Source of the DNA: Rhabdobacter roseus
GTDB lineage: Bacteria; Bacteroidota; Bacteroidia; Cytophagales; Spirosomataceae
DNA: 64,000 nucleotides
Reading direction: 5' to 3'
Assembly (NCBI RefSeq): GCF_014202275.1
Contig: NZ_JACHGF010000005.1
Span: forward strand, 62,001-126,000
A program made the translations under genes and the position numbers. Under the pieces are notes generated by a model, which was not told the origin of the DNA, did no database searches, and was given only the letters and a program-made list of their open reading frames with translations. Below are positions 8,385-17,725 of this stretch, piece after piece. The stretch's first letter is position 1; each line of letters opens with the position of its first letter.

Positions 8385-10583
8385 CTACACCGTAGGCGGC
8401 ATTTGGCGGAGCTTGTGCGTAATCTCCATGATTTCGTACGCGCCCTCGGCCCAAAACAAATCCTGCACGCGGGCCAGATACTGGTCGCCGTTCTGAAGTA
8501 CCAGGGCACTCACTTCCTGACGGCGGCGCGTCAGCTCCTCCACCAGCGCCTGGGTATCGTTGGCCGGAGCGGCCGCCGACCCGTCGCTCTCGATCAGGGC
8601 GTTGAGGCCCGCCAGCGCCTCCTGCAAGTACCCCCGCAGGCGGTCGTCGGACCAGCGGTAGTGGGGGTACCTTTTCAGGAACAAACCCAAATTAATGATC
8701 AGCGAGAGCTGGGTGTAGAGCAGCAGCGTCACCCGCTGTAGGGTACTTAGGCGCTCGGTCTGGGTGGGCGTTTCGGCCAGGGCCAGCCGGTAGGAGCTCG
8801 TGAGTTCGTCCATTTTCAGGAAGGCCTCTTTTCGGTACATTTTGTAGCGGGCGGGGTCGCGCGGGTCGGCGTCGAGCTGCTCCAGCAGGTTGCGCAGCAG
8901 GTCGCGGTTGGCCCGCAGGGTACTGGGTACGAGCGTGGGTAGTTTTTGGACTTCCCAATACGGAAACACGAACCGCATGGCCAGCCAGCACAGCGCCGCC
9001 GCCAGCAGCGTATCCAGCAGCCGGTACACGGCCGTATCCATAAAGGCCCGGTGCAGGTAGCTGTAAAAGAAAAGAATGAAGAGCGTAAAGAAGAAGCTCG
9101 TGACCGCATACTGCCGCTTGATGAACGAAAAAGCAAAAAATTGCGAACCCAGAAAAATAGCCATACTCACCGCAGGGCCGGGTCGGAAAAGGTAGAAAAG
9201 TACCAGCCCCGCCAGCACGCCCAGCACCGTACCGTACACACGTTGCGCCAGGCGCTCTTTGGATAAATTAAAACCCGGCTTCAGGATCACCAGCACGGTG
9301 AGGAGCGCCCAGCTGGGCTGGCTGAAGTGCAGCCAGGTAGCCAGGTAGTAGGCCGCTAACGCCGTGAGCGCCATGCGCAGCGCGTACCGAAAAAAGCCCG
9401 ATCGAAACGTAAAATGGCTGCGCAGATGACTCCACTCGATGGTTTCGTGGAGGGCAAACTGCCGGAGCTGCTCCCGGCCCAGGTCCATCCGTACGTTGCG
9501 CCGGGCCAGGATGTCGTGCAGGGCGGTGAGCGTCAGCAGTTGCTGTTCGGTGTACTTTTGCACCCGCCGGAGCGTCCGGTATACTTCCGATGACCGCGTC
9601 TCGGCCTCACTCGCCGTGTGTACCCTCAGCTCATTGAGGTACTCGGTGAGCTCCCGCAAGGTACCTTCGGCCCCGGAGGCTTCGGCCAGGGGCAAAGTAC
9701 CTTGCTGACCCAAAGCCGCTTCCAGCTGGTGGAGCTGCGTCACGATGTACTCATTCAGCGCGCGCAGCAGCGGTACGGCCTCGACCTTCTCAGGGCGGTC
9801 GGTCAGGCGCTGGATCGACCAGGCCGAGGCCGTCGCGAGCTCGAAGAGGTCTACCAGGTGCGCCAGAAAGTAGGTAGCCCGGCCCATGAAGGTGTCGGGA
9901 TTGGTGAGGTTGATCGGCTCGCGCAGCAGTACCTCCCGGATCTGCTGATGGGCTTCGGTGACCGCACTCTGCCGCTCCGACAGCGCCAAAAGTACCTCCG
10001 GGCGCGCGGTGTCCGCCTCCAGCAGCGCGGCCTGCTGGGCAAAGTAGCTGGCCGTGAGCCGGAGGCAGCTCTGTAGGCGTCGGCGGAGCTGCCGGGGGCG
10101 TTGTAGCGGGTGCAGCAGCAACGCGTACAAAATGTACCAGCCCGAGCCCAGCAGCAAGTACCCCGTTTTTTGCAGTGCCGAGGCCAGCGTAGGAATGGTG
10201 GCCGCCATGCTCAGGCCTATCATTACGGCCAGGTTGAGCAGTAGCGTCACAAGCGTAAAGTTAGGACTGAACGGCGACAGGAAATTGAGCCCAAACAAGA
10301 TCCCGAACAAAAGTACCCCCGTAGCCACCGGTGAGGCTTTCACCTGCGTGAATACGAAGAAGATCAGCGCGGAAAGTACCCCCGAAAGTACCATAAAACC
10401 CAGCTTCTTGGGCAGTGCCAGCGGCACGTCAATGCCAAAGACAAACGTAGCACCCAGCAGCATGAAGGTACCCAGCTCGGCGTAACCCAGCCAGGTACTT
10501 ACCAGCAGGGGCAGCGACGCCCCCACCAAAAATCGCAGGGCCGACTCGGTATCTTCGGAGCGGATATACGCTTGGAGGTTCAT
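8385..10583 (-). CDS. FUSC family inner-membrane protein (YccS/YhfK-like)
   Basis: 732 residues from the ATG at 10583. An upstream in-frame ATG at 10697 would add 38 low-complexity residues and looks untranslated. There are two membrane blocks, each of several hydrophobic helices, near residues 20-180 and 385-510. Each is followed by a large helical cytoplasmic domain rich in Leu, Gln and Glu. This duplicated layout is typical of the fusaric acid resistance / YccS-like family, which includes aromatic acid efflux proteins. The substrate here is unknown. It is transcribed away from the fucosidase gene at 10814. The intergenic stretch 10584-10813 is AT-rich near 10,730-10,790 and probably holds both promoters. 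Confidence 0.85.
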   Translation of the reverse strand: MNLQAYIRSEDTESALRFLVGASLPLLVSTWLGYAELGTFMLLGATFVFGIDVPLALPKKLGFMVLSGVLSALIFFVFTQVKASPVATGVLLFGILFGLNFLSPFSPNFTLVTLLLNLAVMIGLSMAATIPTLASALQKTGYLLLGSGWYILYALLLHPLQRPRQLRRRLQSCLRLTASYFAQQAALLEADTARPEVLLALSERQSAVTEAHQQIREVLLREPINLTNPDTFMGRATYFLAHLVDLFELATASAWSIQRLTDRPEKVEAVPLLRALNEYIVTQLHQLEAALGQQGTLPLAEASGAEGTLRELTEYLNELRVHTASEAETRSSEVYRTLRRVQKYTEQQLLTLTALHDILARRNVRMDLGREQLRQFALHETIEWSHLRSHFTFRSGFFRYALRMALTALAAYYLATWLHFSQPSWALLTVLVILKPGFNLSKERLAQRVYGTVLGVLAGLVLFYLFRPGPAVSMAIFLGSQFFAFSFIKRQYAVTSFFFTLFILFFYSYLHRAFMDTAVYRLLDTLLAAALCWLAMRFVFPYWEVQKLPTLVPSTLRANRDLLRNLLEQLDADPRDPARYKMYRKEAFLKMDELTSSYRLALAETPTQTERLSTLQRVTLLLYTQLSLIINLGLFLKRYPHYRWSDDRLRGYLQEALAGLNALIESDGSAAAPANDTQALVEELTRRRQEVSALVLQNGDQYLARVQDLFWAEGAYEIMEITHKLRQMPPTV

Positions 10584-10813
10584 AGGCGCGCTGAGGTACT
10601 TTGCTTTACTTGATCCATCACTTCCGTAACTAATCCCTTTTCCCGAACTTAGGACTTCCGAAGTACCTTGTTTGTTCAGATCGGCATTCTTTTCCAAGTG
10701 GGTACTTTCACCACAAGTAGCTATTATTTGATATTTTTTAATATAATTGCCTACTAATTTTAATTTTTTTAAAAATACAAAATAACTCTTGCCCCAAAGT
10801 ACCCCCCTGCCCT

Positions 10814-12238
10814 ATGAAAAAAGCATTTTTTGTTCTTTGTATAATGGTTTGGGCGGGAAGTACCCGCGCCCAGCAGCACGCCGAGCAGGATCACTCCAAG
10901 TACGTACCGCCGACCGACGAAAAAGTGAAGGCGAAGCTGGCCCAGTGGCAGGACGTAAAATTCGGCCTGCTGATGCACTGGGGTACTTATAGCCAGTGGG
11001 GCATCGTGGAGTCGTGGTCGCTCTGCCCCGAGGACGAGGGCTGGTGCGAGCGCCGCGGCCCGCACGCGCACAATTGGTACGAATACAAAAAAGCCTACGA
11101 AGGTCTGCAAAGTACCTTCAACCCCACCCGCTTCAACCCCGAAAAATGGGCGCAGGCGGCCAAAGGCGCGGGCATGAAGTACGTGGTATTTACCACCAAG
11201 CACCACGACGGCTTCTGCATGTTCGACACCCAACAAACCGACTACAAAATCACGGGTGCGAAGTCGCCCTTTGCCGCTAACCCGCGCAGCAACGTGACGA
11301 AGGAAATCCTGGCGGCTTTTCGGCAACAAGACTTCATGACGGGTACCTACTTCTCCAAGCCCGACTGGAACGTGGAGTCGTACTGGTGGCCGTACTTTCC
11401 GCCCAAAGACCGCAACTCGTCCTACGACCCCAAAAAGTACCCCGAGCTCTGGAAGAAGTTTCAGGATTTTACCTACAACCAGATCCAGGAGCTCATGACG
11501 GGCTACGGCTCGGTGGATATTTTGTGGCTCGACGGCGGCTGGGTGCGCCCCTACAACACCATCGACACCACCATCAGTTGGCAAAAAACCATCCCCTACG
11601 AGCAGGACATCGACATGGCGCGCATCGCCAAGATGGCCCGCACCCACCAGCCCGGCCTGCTGGTAGTAGACCGCACCGTGACCGGCGAGTTTGAGAACTA
11701 CGTGACGCCCGAGCAGCAGATCCCGGACCATTACCTGCCTATCCCGTGGGAGTCGTGCATGACGATGGGTAGTTCGTGGTCGTACGTACCGAAAGAGAAT
11801 TTCAAAACCAGCCGCCAGCTCGTACATACGCTCGTGGACATCGTGGCCAAGGGTGGCAATTTGCTACTCAACATCGCCCCCGGACCCGACGGCGAATGGC
11901 ACGACGAAGCCTACCAGCGCCTCCAGGAGATAGGTACCTGGATGGACCTCAACGGCGAGTCCATCTACGAAACGCGGCCGCTGGCTCCCTATCGCCAGGG
12001 CAAGTGGGCCTACACCCAAAAAGGCCCGACGCGCTACGCTACCTACCTGGCCGAAGTGGGCGAAGCGCTGCCCGCCCGCCTCCAGCCCGAGGGCCTGCCC
12101 CTGCCCGCCAACGCCAAAGTGAAGCTGCTGGGCCACGACAAGTACCTCAAAGTGACCAAAGGGATCATCGAAGTACCCGCCCGGACCATCCAGGCCCTGG
12201 ACCAGCGAGCCGCCTACGTATTCCGGATCGAGCCGTAG
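10814..12238 (+). CDS. GH29 alpha-L-fucosidase, secreted
   Basis: 474 residues, with a signal peptide ending STRAQ near residue 20. The sequence is a typical GH29 barrel. It has FGLLMHWGTYSQWG near the start, YVVFTTKHHDGFCMFD, and the nucleophile segment DILWLDGGW with Asp240 as the expected catalytic nucleophile. A short beta-rich C-terminal region follows. It should remove terminal alpha-L-fucose from glycans in the periplasm or outside the cell. It is followed after 82 bases by a second GH29 gene and then a GH20 gene, all on the same strand. The neighbours suggest trimming of fucosylated, N-acetylhexosamine-containing oligosaccharides. Confidence 0.93.
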   Translation: MKKAFFVLCIMVWAGSTRAQQHAEQDHSKYVPPTDEKVKAKLAQWQDVKFGLLMHWGTYSQWGIVESWSLCPEDEGWCERRGPHAHNWYEYKKAYEGLQSTFNPTRFNPEKWAQAAKGAGMKYVVFTTKHHDGFCMFDTQQTDYKITGAKSPFAANPRSNVTKEILAAFRQQDFMTGTYFSKPDWNVESYWWPYFPPKDRNSSYDPKKYPELWKKFQDFTYNQIQELMTGYGSVDILWLDGGWVRPYNTIDTTISWQKTIPYEQDIDMARIAKMARTHQPGLLVVDRTVTGEFENYVTPEQQIPDHYLPIPWESCMTMGSSWSYVPKENFKTSRQLVHTLVDIVAKGGNLLLNIAPGPDGEWHDEAYQRLQEIGTWMDLNGESIYETRPLAPYRQGKWAYTQKGPTRYATYLAEVGEALPARLQPEGLPLPANAKVKLLGHDKYLKVTKGIIEVPARTIQALDQRAAYVFRIEP

Positions 12239-12320
12239 GATTTTTGGGTACTTAGTAGAAATTGCGTCCCGAATGTCTTTATATTTACCTGACCCCAAGG
12301 TGACGCCTGACTAATTGATT

Positions 12321-13781
12321 ATGAAAAGAGCTTTTCTCGTATTGCTGCTGGCTTCCCACAGCCTGCTGGCCCAAGTACCCCCCAAGCCCTACGGCGCCGT
12401 GCCGTCCGAGCGGCAACTGGCCTGGCACGATGTCGAATCGTACGGGCTTATTCATTTCACGCCTACTACCTTTGAGAACAAAGAATGGGGCTACGGCGAC
12501 GCTGACCCCAAGACGTTTAACCCCACCAACTTCAGCGCCGATCAGATCGTGCTGGCGGCCAAAGCCGGGGGGTTGCGGGGCATTGTGCTGGTAGCCAAGC
12601 ACCACGACGGCTTCTGCCTGTGGCCCACCAAAACCACCGACTACAATATTTCCAAGAGTCCTTTCCGCGAGGGCAAAGGCGACCTGGTGCGCGAGGTAGA
12701 ACAGGCGGCCCGCAAGCACGGCCTGAAGTTTGGCGTGTACTGCTCGCCCTGGGACCGCAACAACGCCGCCTACGGCACGCCCAAGTACCTGGAGATCTAC
12801 CGCGAGCAGCTGCGTGAGCTCTACACCGACTACGGCGACCTCTTTATGTCCTGGCACGACGGTGCCAACGGCGGCGACGGCTACTACGGCGGAGCCAACG
12901 AAAAACGCTCCATCGACAACACTACCTACTACGACTGGACCAACACCTGGAACGACCTCACGCGTAAGCTCCAGCCGGGTGCCAATATTTTCAGTGACAT
13001 TGGCTGGGATGTGCGCTGGGTAGGGAACGAAAAAGGCATTGCGAGCGAAACCCACTGGGCTACCTTCACGCCCAAACCGCCGCAGGGCAAAAGCGTGGCC
13101 GTACCCGGCCAGGCCAACTACCCCGAGAGCCCCGTGGGCCACCGCGACGGGGAGTTCTGGATGCCCGCCGAGTGCGACGTGCCGCTGCGCAAAGGCTGGT
13201 TTTACCACGCCAACGAAAAGCCCAGGTCGCCCCAGGAGCTCTTTGACCTGTACCTGCAAAGCGTAGGGCGCGGCGCGGGACTGGACCTGGGCCTGGCCCC
13301 CGACACGCGCGGCCTGCTGCACGAAGACGACGTGGCTTCGCTCGAAGCATTTGGTGATATGTTGCAGAAAACTTTTGCCGTCAACCTGGTGCAGAACGCC
13401 AGCATTCGGGCGTCTAACGTGCGGGGCTACAACTCCATCTACGGCACCAAAAACCTGGTAGACCGCAAACGCACCACCTACTGGGCCACCGACGACGACT
13501 TCAAAACGCCCGAGCTCATCATTGACATGAACCAGCCCAAAACTTTTGACCTCATCGACCTCCGCGAATTCATCAAGCTCGGCCAGCGCATCGAGGGCTT
13601 TGCCCTAGATAAGGAGGAAAATGGCCAGTGGAAGGAAATCCATAAAGGTACCAGCGTGGGAGCCCGCCGCCTCGTGCGGCTCAGCGCCCCCGTCACCGCC
13701 CAGCGCGTACGACTTCGCATCACCAAGTCGCCGGTGGGGATGGCCATGAGTGAGCTCGGGTTTTACAAAATAGCCGAGTAG
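12321..13781 (+). CDS. GH29 alpha-L-fucosidase with C-terminal discoidin-like (F5/8 C) domain
   Basis: 486 residues from the ATG at 12321; a TTG six bases upstream is in frame but less likely. The signal peptide ends SLLAQ. The GH29 core carries YGLIHFTPTTFENKEWGYGD, LVAKHHDGFCLWPTKTTDY and MSWHDGANGGDGYYGG, with Asp180 the probable nucleophile. This motif set fits the GH29-B branch, which prefers alpha-1,3/1,4 fucose in branched glycans. The last 120 residues (from about RASNVRGYN) resemble an F5/8 type C carbohydrate-binding domain. It differs enough from the gene at 10814 to suggest a division of labour between linkages. Confidence 0.92.
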   Translation: MKRAFLVLLLASHSLLAQVPPKPYGAVPSERQLAWHDVESYGLIHFTPTTFENKEWGYGDADPKTFNPTNFSADQIVLAAKAGGLRGIVLVAKHHDGFCLWPTKTTDYNISKSPFREGKGDLVREVEQAARKHGLKFGVYCSPWDRNNAAYGTPKYLEIYREQLRELYTDYGDLFMSWHDGANGGDGYYGGANEKRSIDNTTYYDWTNTWNDLTRKLQPGANIFSDIGWDVRWVGNEKGIASETHWATFTPKPPQGKSVAVPGQANYPESPVGHRDGEFWMPAECDVPLRKGWFYHANEKPRSPQELFDLYLQSVGRGAGLDLGLAPDTRGLLHEDDVASLEAFGDMLQKTFAVNLVQNASIRASNVRGYNSIYGTKNLVDRKRTTYWATDDDFKTPELIIDMNQPKTFDLIDLREFIKLGQRIEGFALDKEENGQWKEIHKGTSVGARRLVRLSAPVTAQRVRLRITKSPVGMAMSELGFYKIAE

Positions 13782-13838
13782 TACTTTTTCTTTTTTTGTC
13801 AAAAAACCAATTCAGACCGCAACCCTTATTTTAGCCTC

Positions 13839-15416
13839 ATGCACCGCCGCTTTCCTTCTTTTCTTGTAAGCCTCAGTAGTTTTTTTGTTGTGTTCACGGT
13901 TCTTTTTTCGTGCAAAACCGAGCCCCCCGCCCGGCTCGATGCGCAGAGCCTGATTCCGCTGCCGGTATCGGTTACGGCCACGGACAGTACCTTTGAACTC
14001 ACCAAGAATACGGCCATCTACGTACCGGAAGGAAACGAGGAAGTAAAGAAAATAGGGCAGTACCTTGTGGATCTGCTGAAGGTACCTACCGGCTTGGAGC
14101 CCGAATTAAAAAGTACCTCCCAGGTACCTTCGGGGCACATTGCCCTCACGCTCACCCCCGGCGACGCCGAGCTGGGTGAAGAGGGCTACGCGCTCAGCAT
14201 CACGGCCCAGGGTATTCAATTGGCGGCGGCCAAGCCCGCGGGGCTGTTTCGGGGCATCCAGACGCTCCGGCAGGCACTGCCCGCCCGCGCCGAGGCCGAT
14301 CACCTCCAGAAAGGCCCCTGGCTGGTACCTACGGGTACCATTCGCGACTACCCTACCTACGCCTACCGCGGGGCCATGCTCGACGTAGCCCGGCATTTCT
14401 TTGGCGTCGACGACGTGAAGCGCTACATCGACCTCATTGCGGCCTACAAAATGAACGCCCTGCACCTGCACCTCTCCGACGACCAGGGCTGGCGCATCGA
14501 GATCAAGTCCTGGCCCAACCTCACGGCCCACGGCAGCAAGTCGGCTGTGGGTGGCGCGGAAGGGGGCTTCTATACCCAGGAGCAGTACGCCGACCTGGTG
14601 CGCTACGCCCAGGACCGCTACATCATCATTGTGCCGGAGATCGACATGCCCGGCCACACCAACGCCGCCCTGGCCTCCTACCCCGAGCTCAACTGCGACG
14701 GCAAGGCGCGGGAGCTCTACACGGGCATTGAGGTAGGGTTTAGTACGCTGTGTACCGGCAAGGAAATCACCTATAAATTTGTGGATGACGTGGTGCGGGA
14801 GCTGGCCGCACTCACGCCGGGGCCGTACATTCACCTGGGCGGGGACGAGTCGCACGTGACCAAAATGGAGGACTACATTCCGTTTGTGAACCGTGTACAG
14901 GACATCGTGCAGGCGCACGGCAAGCAGCTGATCGGCTGGGACGAAGTGACCAACGCCAGCCTCAAACCGACCTCGGTAGCGCAGTTTTGGGCCAAAGCCG
15001 AGTACGCCAAGTCCGCCGCCGACCGCAACGTGAAGCTCATCGTGTCGCCCGCCAAAAAGGCCTACCTCGACATGCAGTACGACTCCACCACGCAGTACGG
15101 CCTGCACTGGGCGGCCTACATTGAGGTAGACAGTGCCTACAGCTGGGACCCCGCCACCATGGTACCCGGCGTGACCAAAGACCACATCCTGGGCATCGAA
15201 GCGCCCCTCTGGACCGAGACCCTCGCCAAGATCGACGAGGTGGAGTACATGGCTTTTCCCCGCCTGCTCGGTTTGGCCGAAATCGGCTGGACGCCCGCCT
15301 CGGCCCGTAGCTGGGACGAATACAAAGTACGCCTCGGCAACCACTACAGCCGTCTGAAAGCCAAGCGCATTAACTTTTACCAATCGGAGCGGGTACCCTG
15401 GGCAAAGGGCGAGTAG
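13839..15416 (+). CDS. GH20 beta-N-acetylhexosaminidase lipoprotein
   Basis: 525 residues, with a lipoprotein signal ending in LFSC (Cys25). An N-terminal GH20b-type domain (to about residue 165) precedes the catalytic barrel, which starts at YRGAMLDVARHFF. Family hallmarks include ALHLHLSDDQGWRIEI, IIIVPEIDMPGHTNAAL and HLGGDESH, with the catalytic pair Asp336-Glu337 for substrate-assisted hydrolysis. It should cleave terminal GlcNAc or GalNAc from oligosaccharides at the outer membrane. It is last in the run of three glycosidases and converges on the reductase gene, which ends 11 bases away. No SusC/SusD pair accompanies this cluster. Confidence 0.94.
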   Translation: MHRRFPSFLVSLSSFFVVFTVLFSCKTEPPARLDAQSLIPLPVSVTATDSTFELTKNTAIYVPEGNEEVKKIGQYLVDLLKVPTGLEPELKSTSQVPSGHIALTLTPGDAELGEEGYALSITAQGIQLAAAKPAGLFRGIQTLRQALPARAEADHLQKGPWLVPTGTIRDYPTYAYRGAMLDVARHFFGVDDVKRYIDLIAAYKMNALHLHLSDDQGWRIEIKSWPNLTAHGSKSAVGGAEGGFYTQEQYADLVRYAQDRYIIIVPEIDMPGHTNAALASYPELNCDGKARELYTGIEVGFSTLCTGKEITYKFVDDVVRELAALTPGPYIHLGGDESHVTKMEDYIPFVNRVQDIVQAHGKQLIGWDEVTNASLKPTSVAQFWAKAEYAKSAADRNVKLIVSPAKKAYLDMQYDSTTQYGLHWAAYIEVDSAYSWDPATMVPGVTKDHILGIEAPLWTETLAKIDEVEYMAFPRLLGLAEIGWTPASARSWDEYKVRLGNHYSRLKAKRINFYQSERVPWAKGE

Positions 15417-15426
15417 TAAGTACCTC

Positions 15427-16473
15427 CTACACGATCTCAATCAGTACCTCGTCGTTGTCGGGGTAGGCGGTGCAGGTCAGTACCCAGCCCTGGGCCAGGT
15501 CGCGGTCGGTCAGGACGTCGTTGATGCTCATGTGCAAAGTACCCTCCCGGCACAAGCCCGCGCAGGCCGAGCAGCGCCCGCCCTTGCAGCTGTACGGGAG
15601 CGGAATGCCCTCCCGCAGCGCCGCCTGCAATATGGTGGTGTAGGCCGGTACCTGCAGCGTATACTCCCGCTGCCGAAACCGCAACCGCACCGGATGCGGC
15701 TCCGACTGCACGGGCAGTACCGGTACGGCGTCAATCACGAAGTTTTCTTTCCGGATCTGCTCTTTGGTAAAACCCATAAACCGCAGCGTGATCTCGGCCG
15801 TACGCATGAGCTCAAACGGACCACAGATAAAAAAACGCGCCCGCTCCGGGGGGTACCTCAGGTAAGTACCTACCCACTGCTCCAGCCGGTAATTATTCAG
15901 CCGTCCGCGCAGGCCCGTCCAGTCGTCGGAGGGCTGGCTCAGCACGTGGACCAGCCGCAGTCGCTCGGGGTACTTTCGCTGCCAGTCGTCGAGTTGTTGG
16001 CGGAAGATGATGTCCCGCTCGCGCCGGTTGGCGTACAGCAGCGTGACCTGCGCCTGGGGTACCTGCGTAAGTACCTCTTTGAGGATCGAAAACAGCGGCG
16101 TGATGCCACTCCCCGCCCCCACCAGCACCAGGTCGAAGGGCGCGTCGGTGAGGGTACTTTCATCCAGCACGAAGCGGCCCGACGGCGACAGCGCCTTGAG
16201 CAAAGTACCCTCCCGCACCGTATTAAGCCAAAAACGCGAAATCTCGCCGTTGACTACGCGCTTCACCGTGATAGCGGGCCGCGCATCCACGCCCGGTGCC
16301 GAACTGAGCGAGTACGACCGCCGGATCTCGTGCCCCTGCTGCGGCAGCAGGAACGTCAGGAACTGCCCCGGCTGATACCTGAGCGGCGCGCCGTCCGTTG
16401 GCTCCAGCACAAAGGTTCGGGTGTCGTGGGTTTCTGAGATAATCTGTTGGACGCGGAGTGTAAGTTCGTTCAT
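15427..16473 (-). CDS. FAD/NAD(P)H reductase with C-terminal 2Fe-2S ferredoxin domain (PaaE-like)
   Basis: 348 residues from the ATG at 16473; the eight codons upstream are in frame but belong to the leader. Order of domains: ferredoxin-reductase FAD domain (RYQPGQFLTFLL, then RRSYSLSSAPG for flavin), NAD(P) domain (LVGAGSGITPLFSIL), and a plant-type 2Fe-2S domain with Cys296, Cys301, Cys304 and Cys334. This layout is that of phenylacetate-CoA oxygenase reductase and related electron-transfer subunits. No oxygenase partner lies nearby, so the electron acceptor is unknown. The leader contains a 14-bp stem hairpin. Its promoter and first codons are repeated in degenerate form at 22101-22257. 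Confidence 0.9.
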   Translation of the reverse strand: MNELTLRVQQIISETHDTRTFVLEPTDGAPLRYQPGQFLTFLLPQQGHEIRRSYSLSSAPGVDARPAITVKRVVNGEISRFWLNTVREGTLLKALSPSGRFVLDESTLTDAPFDLVLVGAGSGITPLFSILKEVLTQVPQAQVTLLYANRRERDIIFRQQLDDWQRKYPERLRLVHVLSQPSDDWTGLRGRLNNYRLEQWVGTYLRYPPERARFFICGPFELMRTAEITLRFMGFTKEQIRKENFVIDAVPVLPVQSEPHPVRLRFRQREYTLQVPAYTTILQAALREGIPLPYSCKGGRCSACAGLCREGTLHMSINDVLTDRDLAQGWVLTCTAYPDNDEVLIEIV

Positions 16474-16612
16474 AAGCCTTGACCAAGTACCTTCCAAGTA
16501 CTTTCTGAACCCAAAAGTACCTTATTTGTTGGTTTTGGGTTCAGAAGAAAAGGTACTTTGGCTTTCAGACTGATCAGTAGGGCGCTGGGTTGTGGGGCTT
16601 TGTAGGATTGTG
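16423..16612. repeat. Left copy of a direct repeat (promoter plus 5' end of the reductase gene)
   Basis: This stretch holds the first codons, the leader hairpin and upstream DNA of the reductase gene. A diverged copy in the same orientation is at 22101-22257. Shared blocks include GTCGTGGGTTTCTGAGATAA, AGAAAAGGTACTTTGG and GCTGGGTTGTGGGGCTTTGT. The left copy has the intact gene. The pair brackets about 5.5 kb of accessory DNA. Confidence 0.8.
16503..16546. promoter_or_regulatory. 14-bp stem hairpin in the reductase leader
   Basis: Arms 16503-16516 and 16533-16546 pair perfectly around a 16-base loop that contains AGTACC. It lies 30 bases upstream of the reductase ATG on the minus strand, so it would be in the mRNA leader or mark a terminator for rightward readthrough. 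The copy at 22101-22257 has lost the stem. Confidence 0.5.
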
Positions 16613-16910
16613 GTGTAAAGGTAGCGGCCAGGAAAGTGAAAAACTTTCATGCTGTTTTATCACCAACGGACGCCCGGTGCACCGACGGTCTGTCGCTATC
16701 GAGCGACGCGGTAGCCAACGGACGATAGTAGGCCAAGTGGTGTCTTTGGCTTGAAGCGTATAGTACTTCTTTGCCGAAAGATTTTTACTTACTAAAAGCC
16801 ACAAAATCATCAGAACCATTTGTAGTCGTTTGTAAACGCTTGCAAATGATTCGTCAATAGCGGGTATAAACGAATCTAGGTTCGTTTATACAAATGTTAT
16901 AGGGCATAGT
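16613..16910. other. Gene-free spacer with nested palindromes at the left end of the AT-rich region
   Basis: No credible ORF is seen. A nested palindrome at about 16818-16849 pairs CATTTG with CAAATG and encloses CGTTTGTAAACG. A second hairpin at 16864-16891 has perfect 11-base arms GTATAAACGAA / TTCGTTTATAC and is followed by ATGTTATAGGGC. The latter resembles the right-hand core of the repeat site near 19190 (CGTTATATGGC), so it may be the first, shortest recombination-type site of the array. RGTACY words stop here. Confidence 0.5.
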
Positions 16911-17558
16911 ATGACGACACAGACGACAGACATAAAACAAGAATTTAAGACTCCTTTGGGAGTTGTTTGTTGCGGACTTATCTGTAACCGACAAGAGAAT
17001 GTTGTTGAGACAAAGAAATATGAAAACGGCAGTGCAGAAATTCTTAAAACTGAAGGACACAAAATTGAAATTGTTTCTTTTAAAATAAAAGTTCCACTTT
17101 ATAATGGCGACAACTTGACCGACAGTTTCGGCTGGATTTTTAGGATTGAAAAAACAGCTGACTTAGAAGAAAAAATTCAAACATATTGCCTACTTGACAA
17201 AAGTAATGACGAAATATCTTTTGACACAGCAACTGGAGAGCATTTGGACGCAATACAAGCTGACAGTAATGATTGGACTTTGCACATTGGGACAGAAGAT
17301 GGAGAAATTTTAAATTCAAGAGCCGAAAATGATGATTGGTTTCCGCCAAGACTAAAAAACAAAGTTGACTTCTATCAGTCAATAACAGAAATGAAACAAA
17401 ACGGATTTGTGACAAAAATTCCCGACTTAAACAAAGGAGAGAAAATTCACATTCAATACTTGACTGCATACGACAAAAAAGACGACCAAAAAGTAAACAC
17501 TTGGCTTGCGGTGGACGAGTTTAAAAGAAAATTAGAAAACTGGATTGGAATATGGTGA
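16911..17558 (+). CDS. Unknown protein, first gene of the AT-rich cassette-like array
   Basis: 215 residues, acidic, without signal peptide or membrane segment, so probably cytoplasmic. I recognise no family. It is predicted to be mostly beta-strand with a closing amphipathic helix (VDEFKRKLENW). Start ATG at 16911 follows a hairpin within 20 bases, leaving no room for a long leader. Codon use is strongly A/T-ending, unlike the flanking core genes, and no RGTACY word occurs. It is followed directly by an attC-like inverted repeat (17575-17702). This gene-plus-site layout suggests horizontal acquisition as a cassette. Confidence 0.65.
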   Translation: MTTQTTDIKQEFKTPLGVVCCGLICNRQENVVETKKYENGSAEILKTEGHKIEIVSFKIKVPLYNGDNLTDSFGWIFRIEKTADLEEKIQTYCLLDKSNDEISFDTATGEHLDAIQADSNDWTLHIGTEDGEILNSRAENDDWFPPRLKNKVDFYQSITEMKQNGFVTKIPDLNKGEKIHIQYLTAYDKKDDQKVNTWLAVDEFKRKLENWIGIW

Positions 17559-17574
17559 CAAGAACTACACCCAA

Positions 17575-17702
17575 TAACAGCACCTACCCAAAAGGCGGGG
17601 TTTCGTGTTCCAAAGACAGTTTTGTGGCTAATCAAACATTAGTTTTTCAAATCAAGTTTTGTGGTAAAAGTCCCGCCCTTCGGGTAGCTGCAAAACGTTA
17701 GC
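17575..17702 (+). repeat. attC-like imperfect inverted repeat, site 1
   Basis: Begins with TAACAGC and ends with GCAAAACGTTAGC. The inner arms CTACCCAAAAGGCGGGG and CCCGCCCTTCGGGTAG pair imperfectly. The element lies 16 bases after the stop of the preceding gene and 23 bases before the next start. Ends and inner blocks (GGGGTTTCGTG, TAAAAGTCCCGCC) recur in the site at 18441-18567. Confidence 0.6.
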
Positions 17703-17725
17703 ACCAATTTTAGAGCAACAGAATA

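Noticed and set aside
10584-10697. 38-residue N-terminal extension of the FUSC protein
   Set aside because: Low-complexity Ser/Gly/Lys text and RGTACY words; the inner ATG begins just before the first membrane block.
12285-15440. Long minus-strand frames opposite the GH29 and GH20 genes
   Set aside because: No family motifs, and the plus-strand frames carry clear catalytic motifs.
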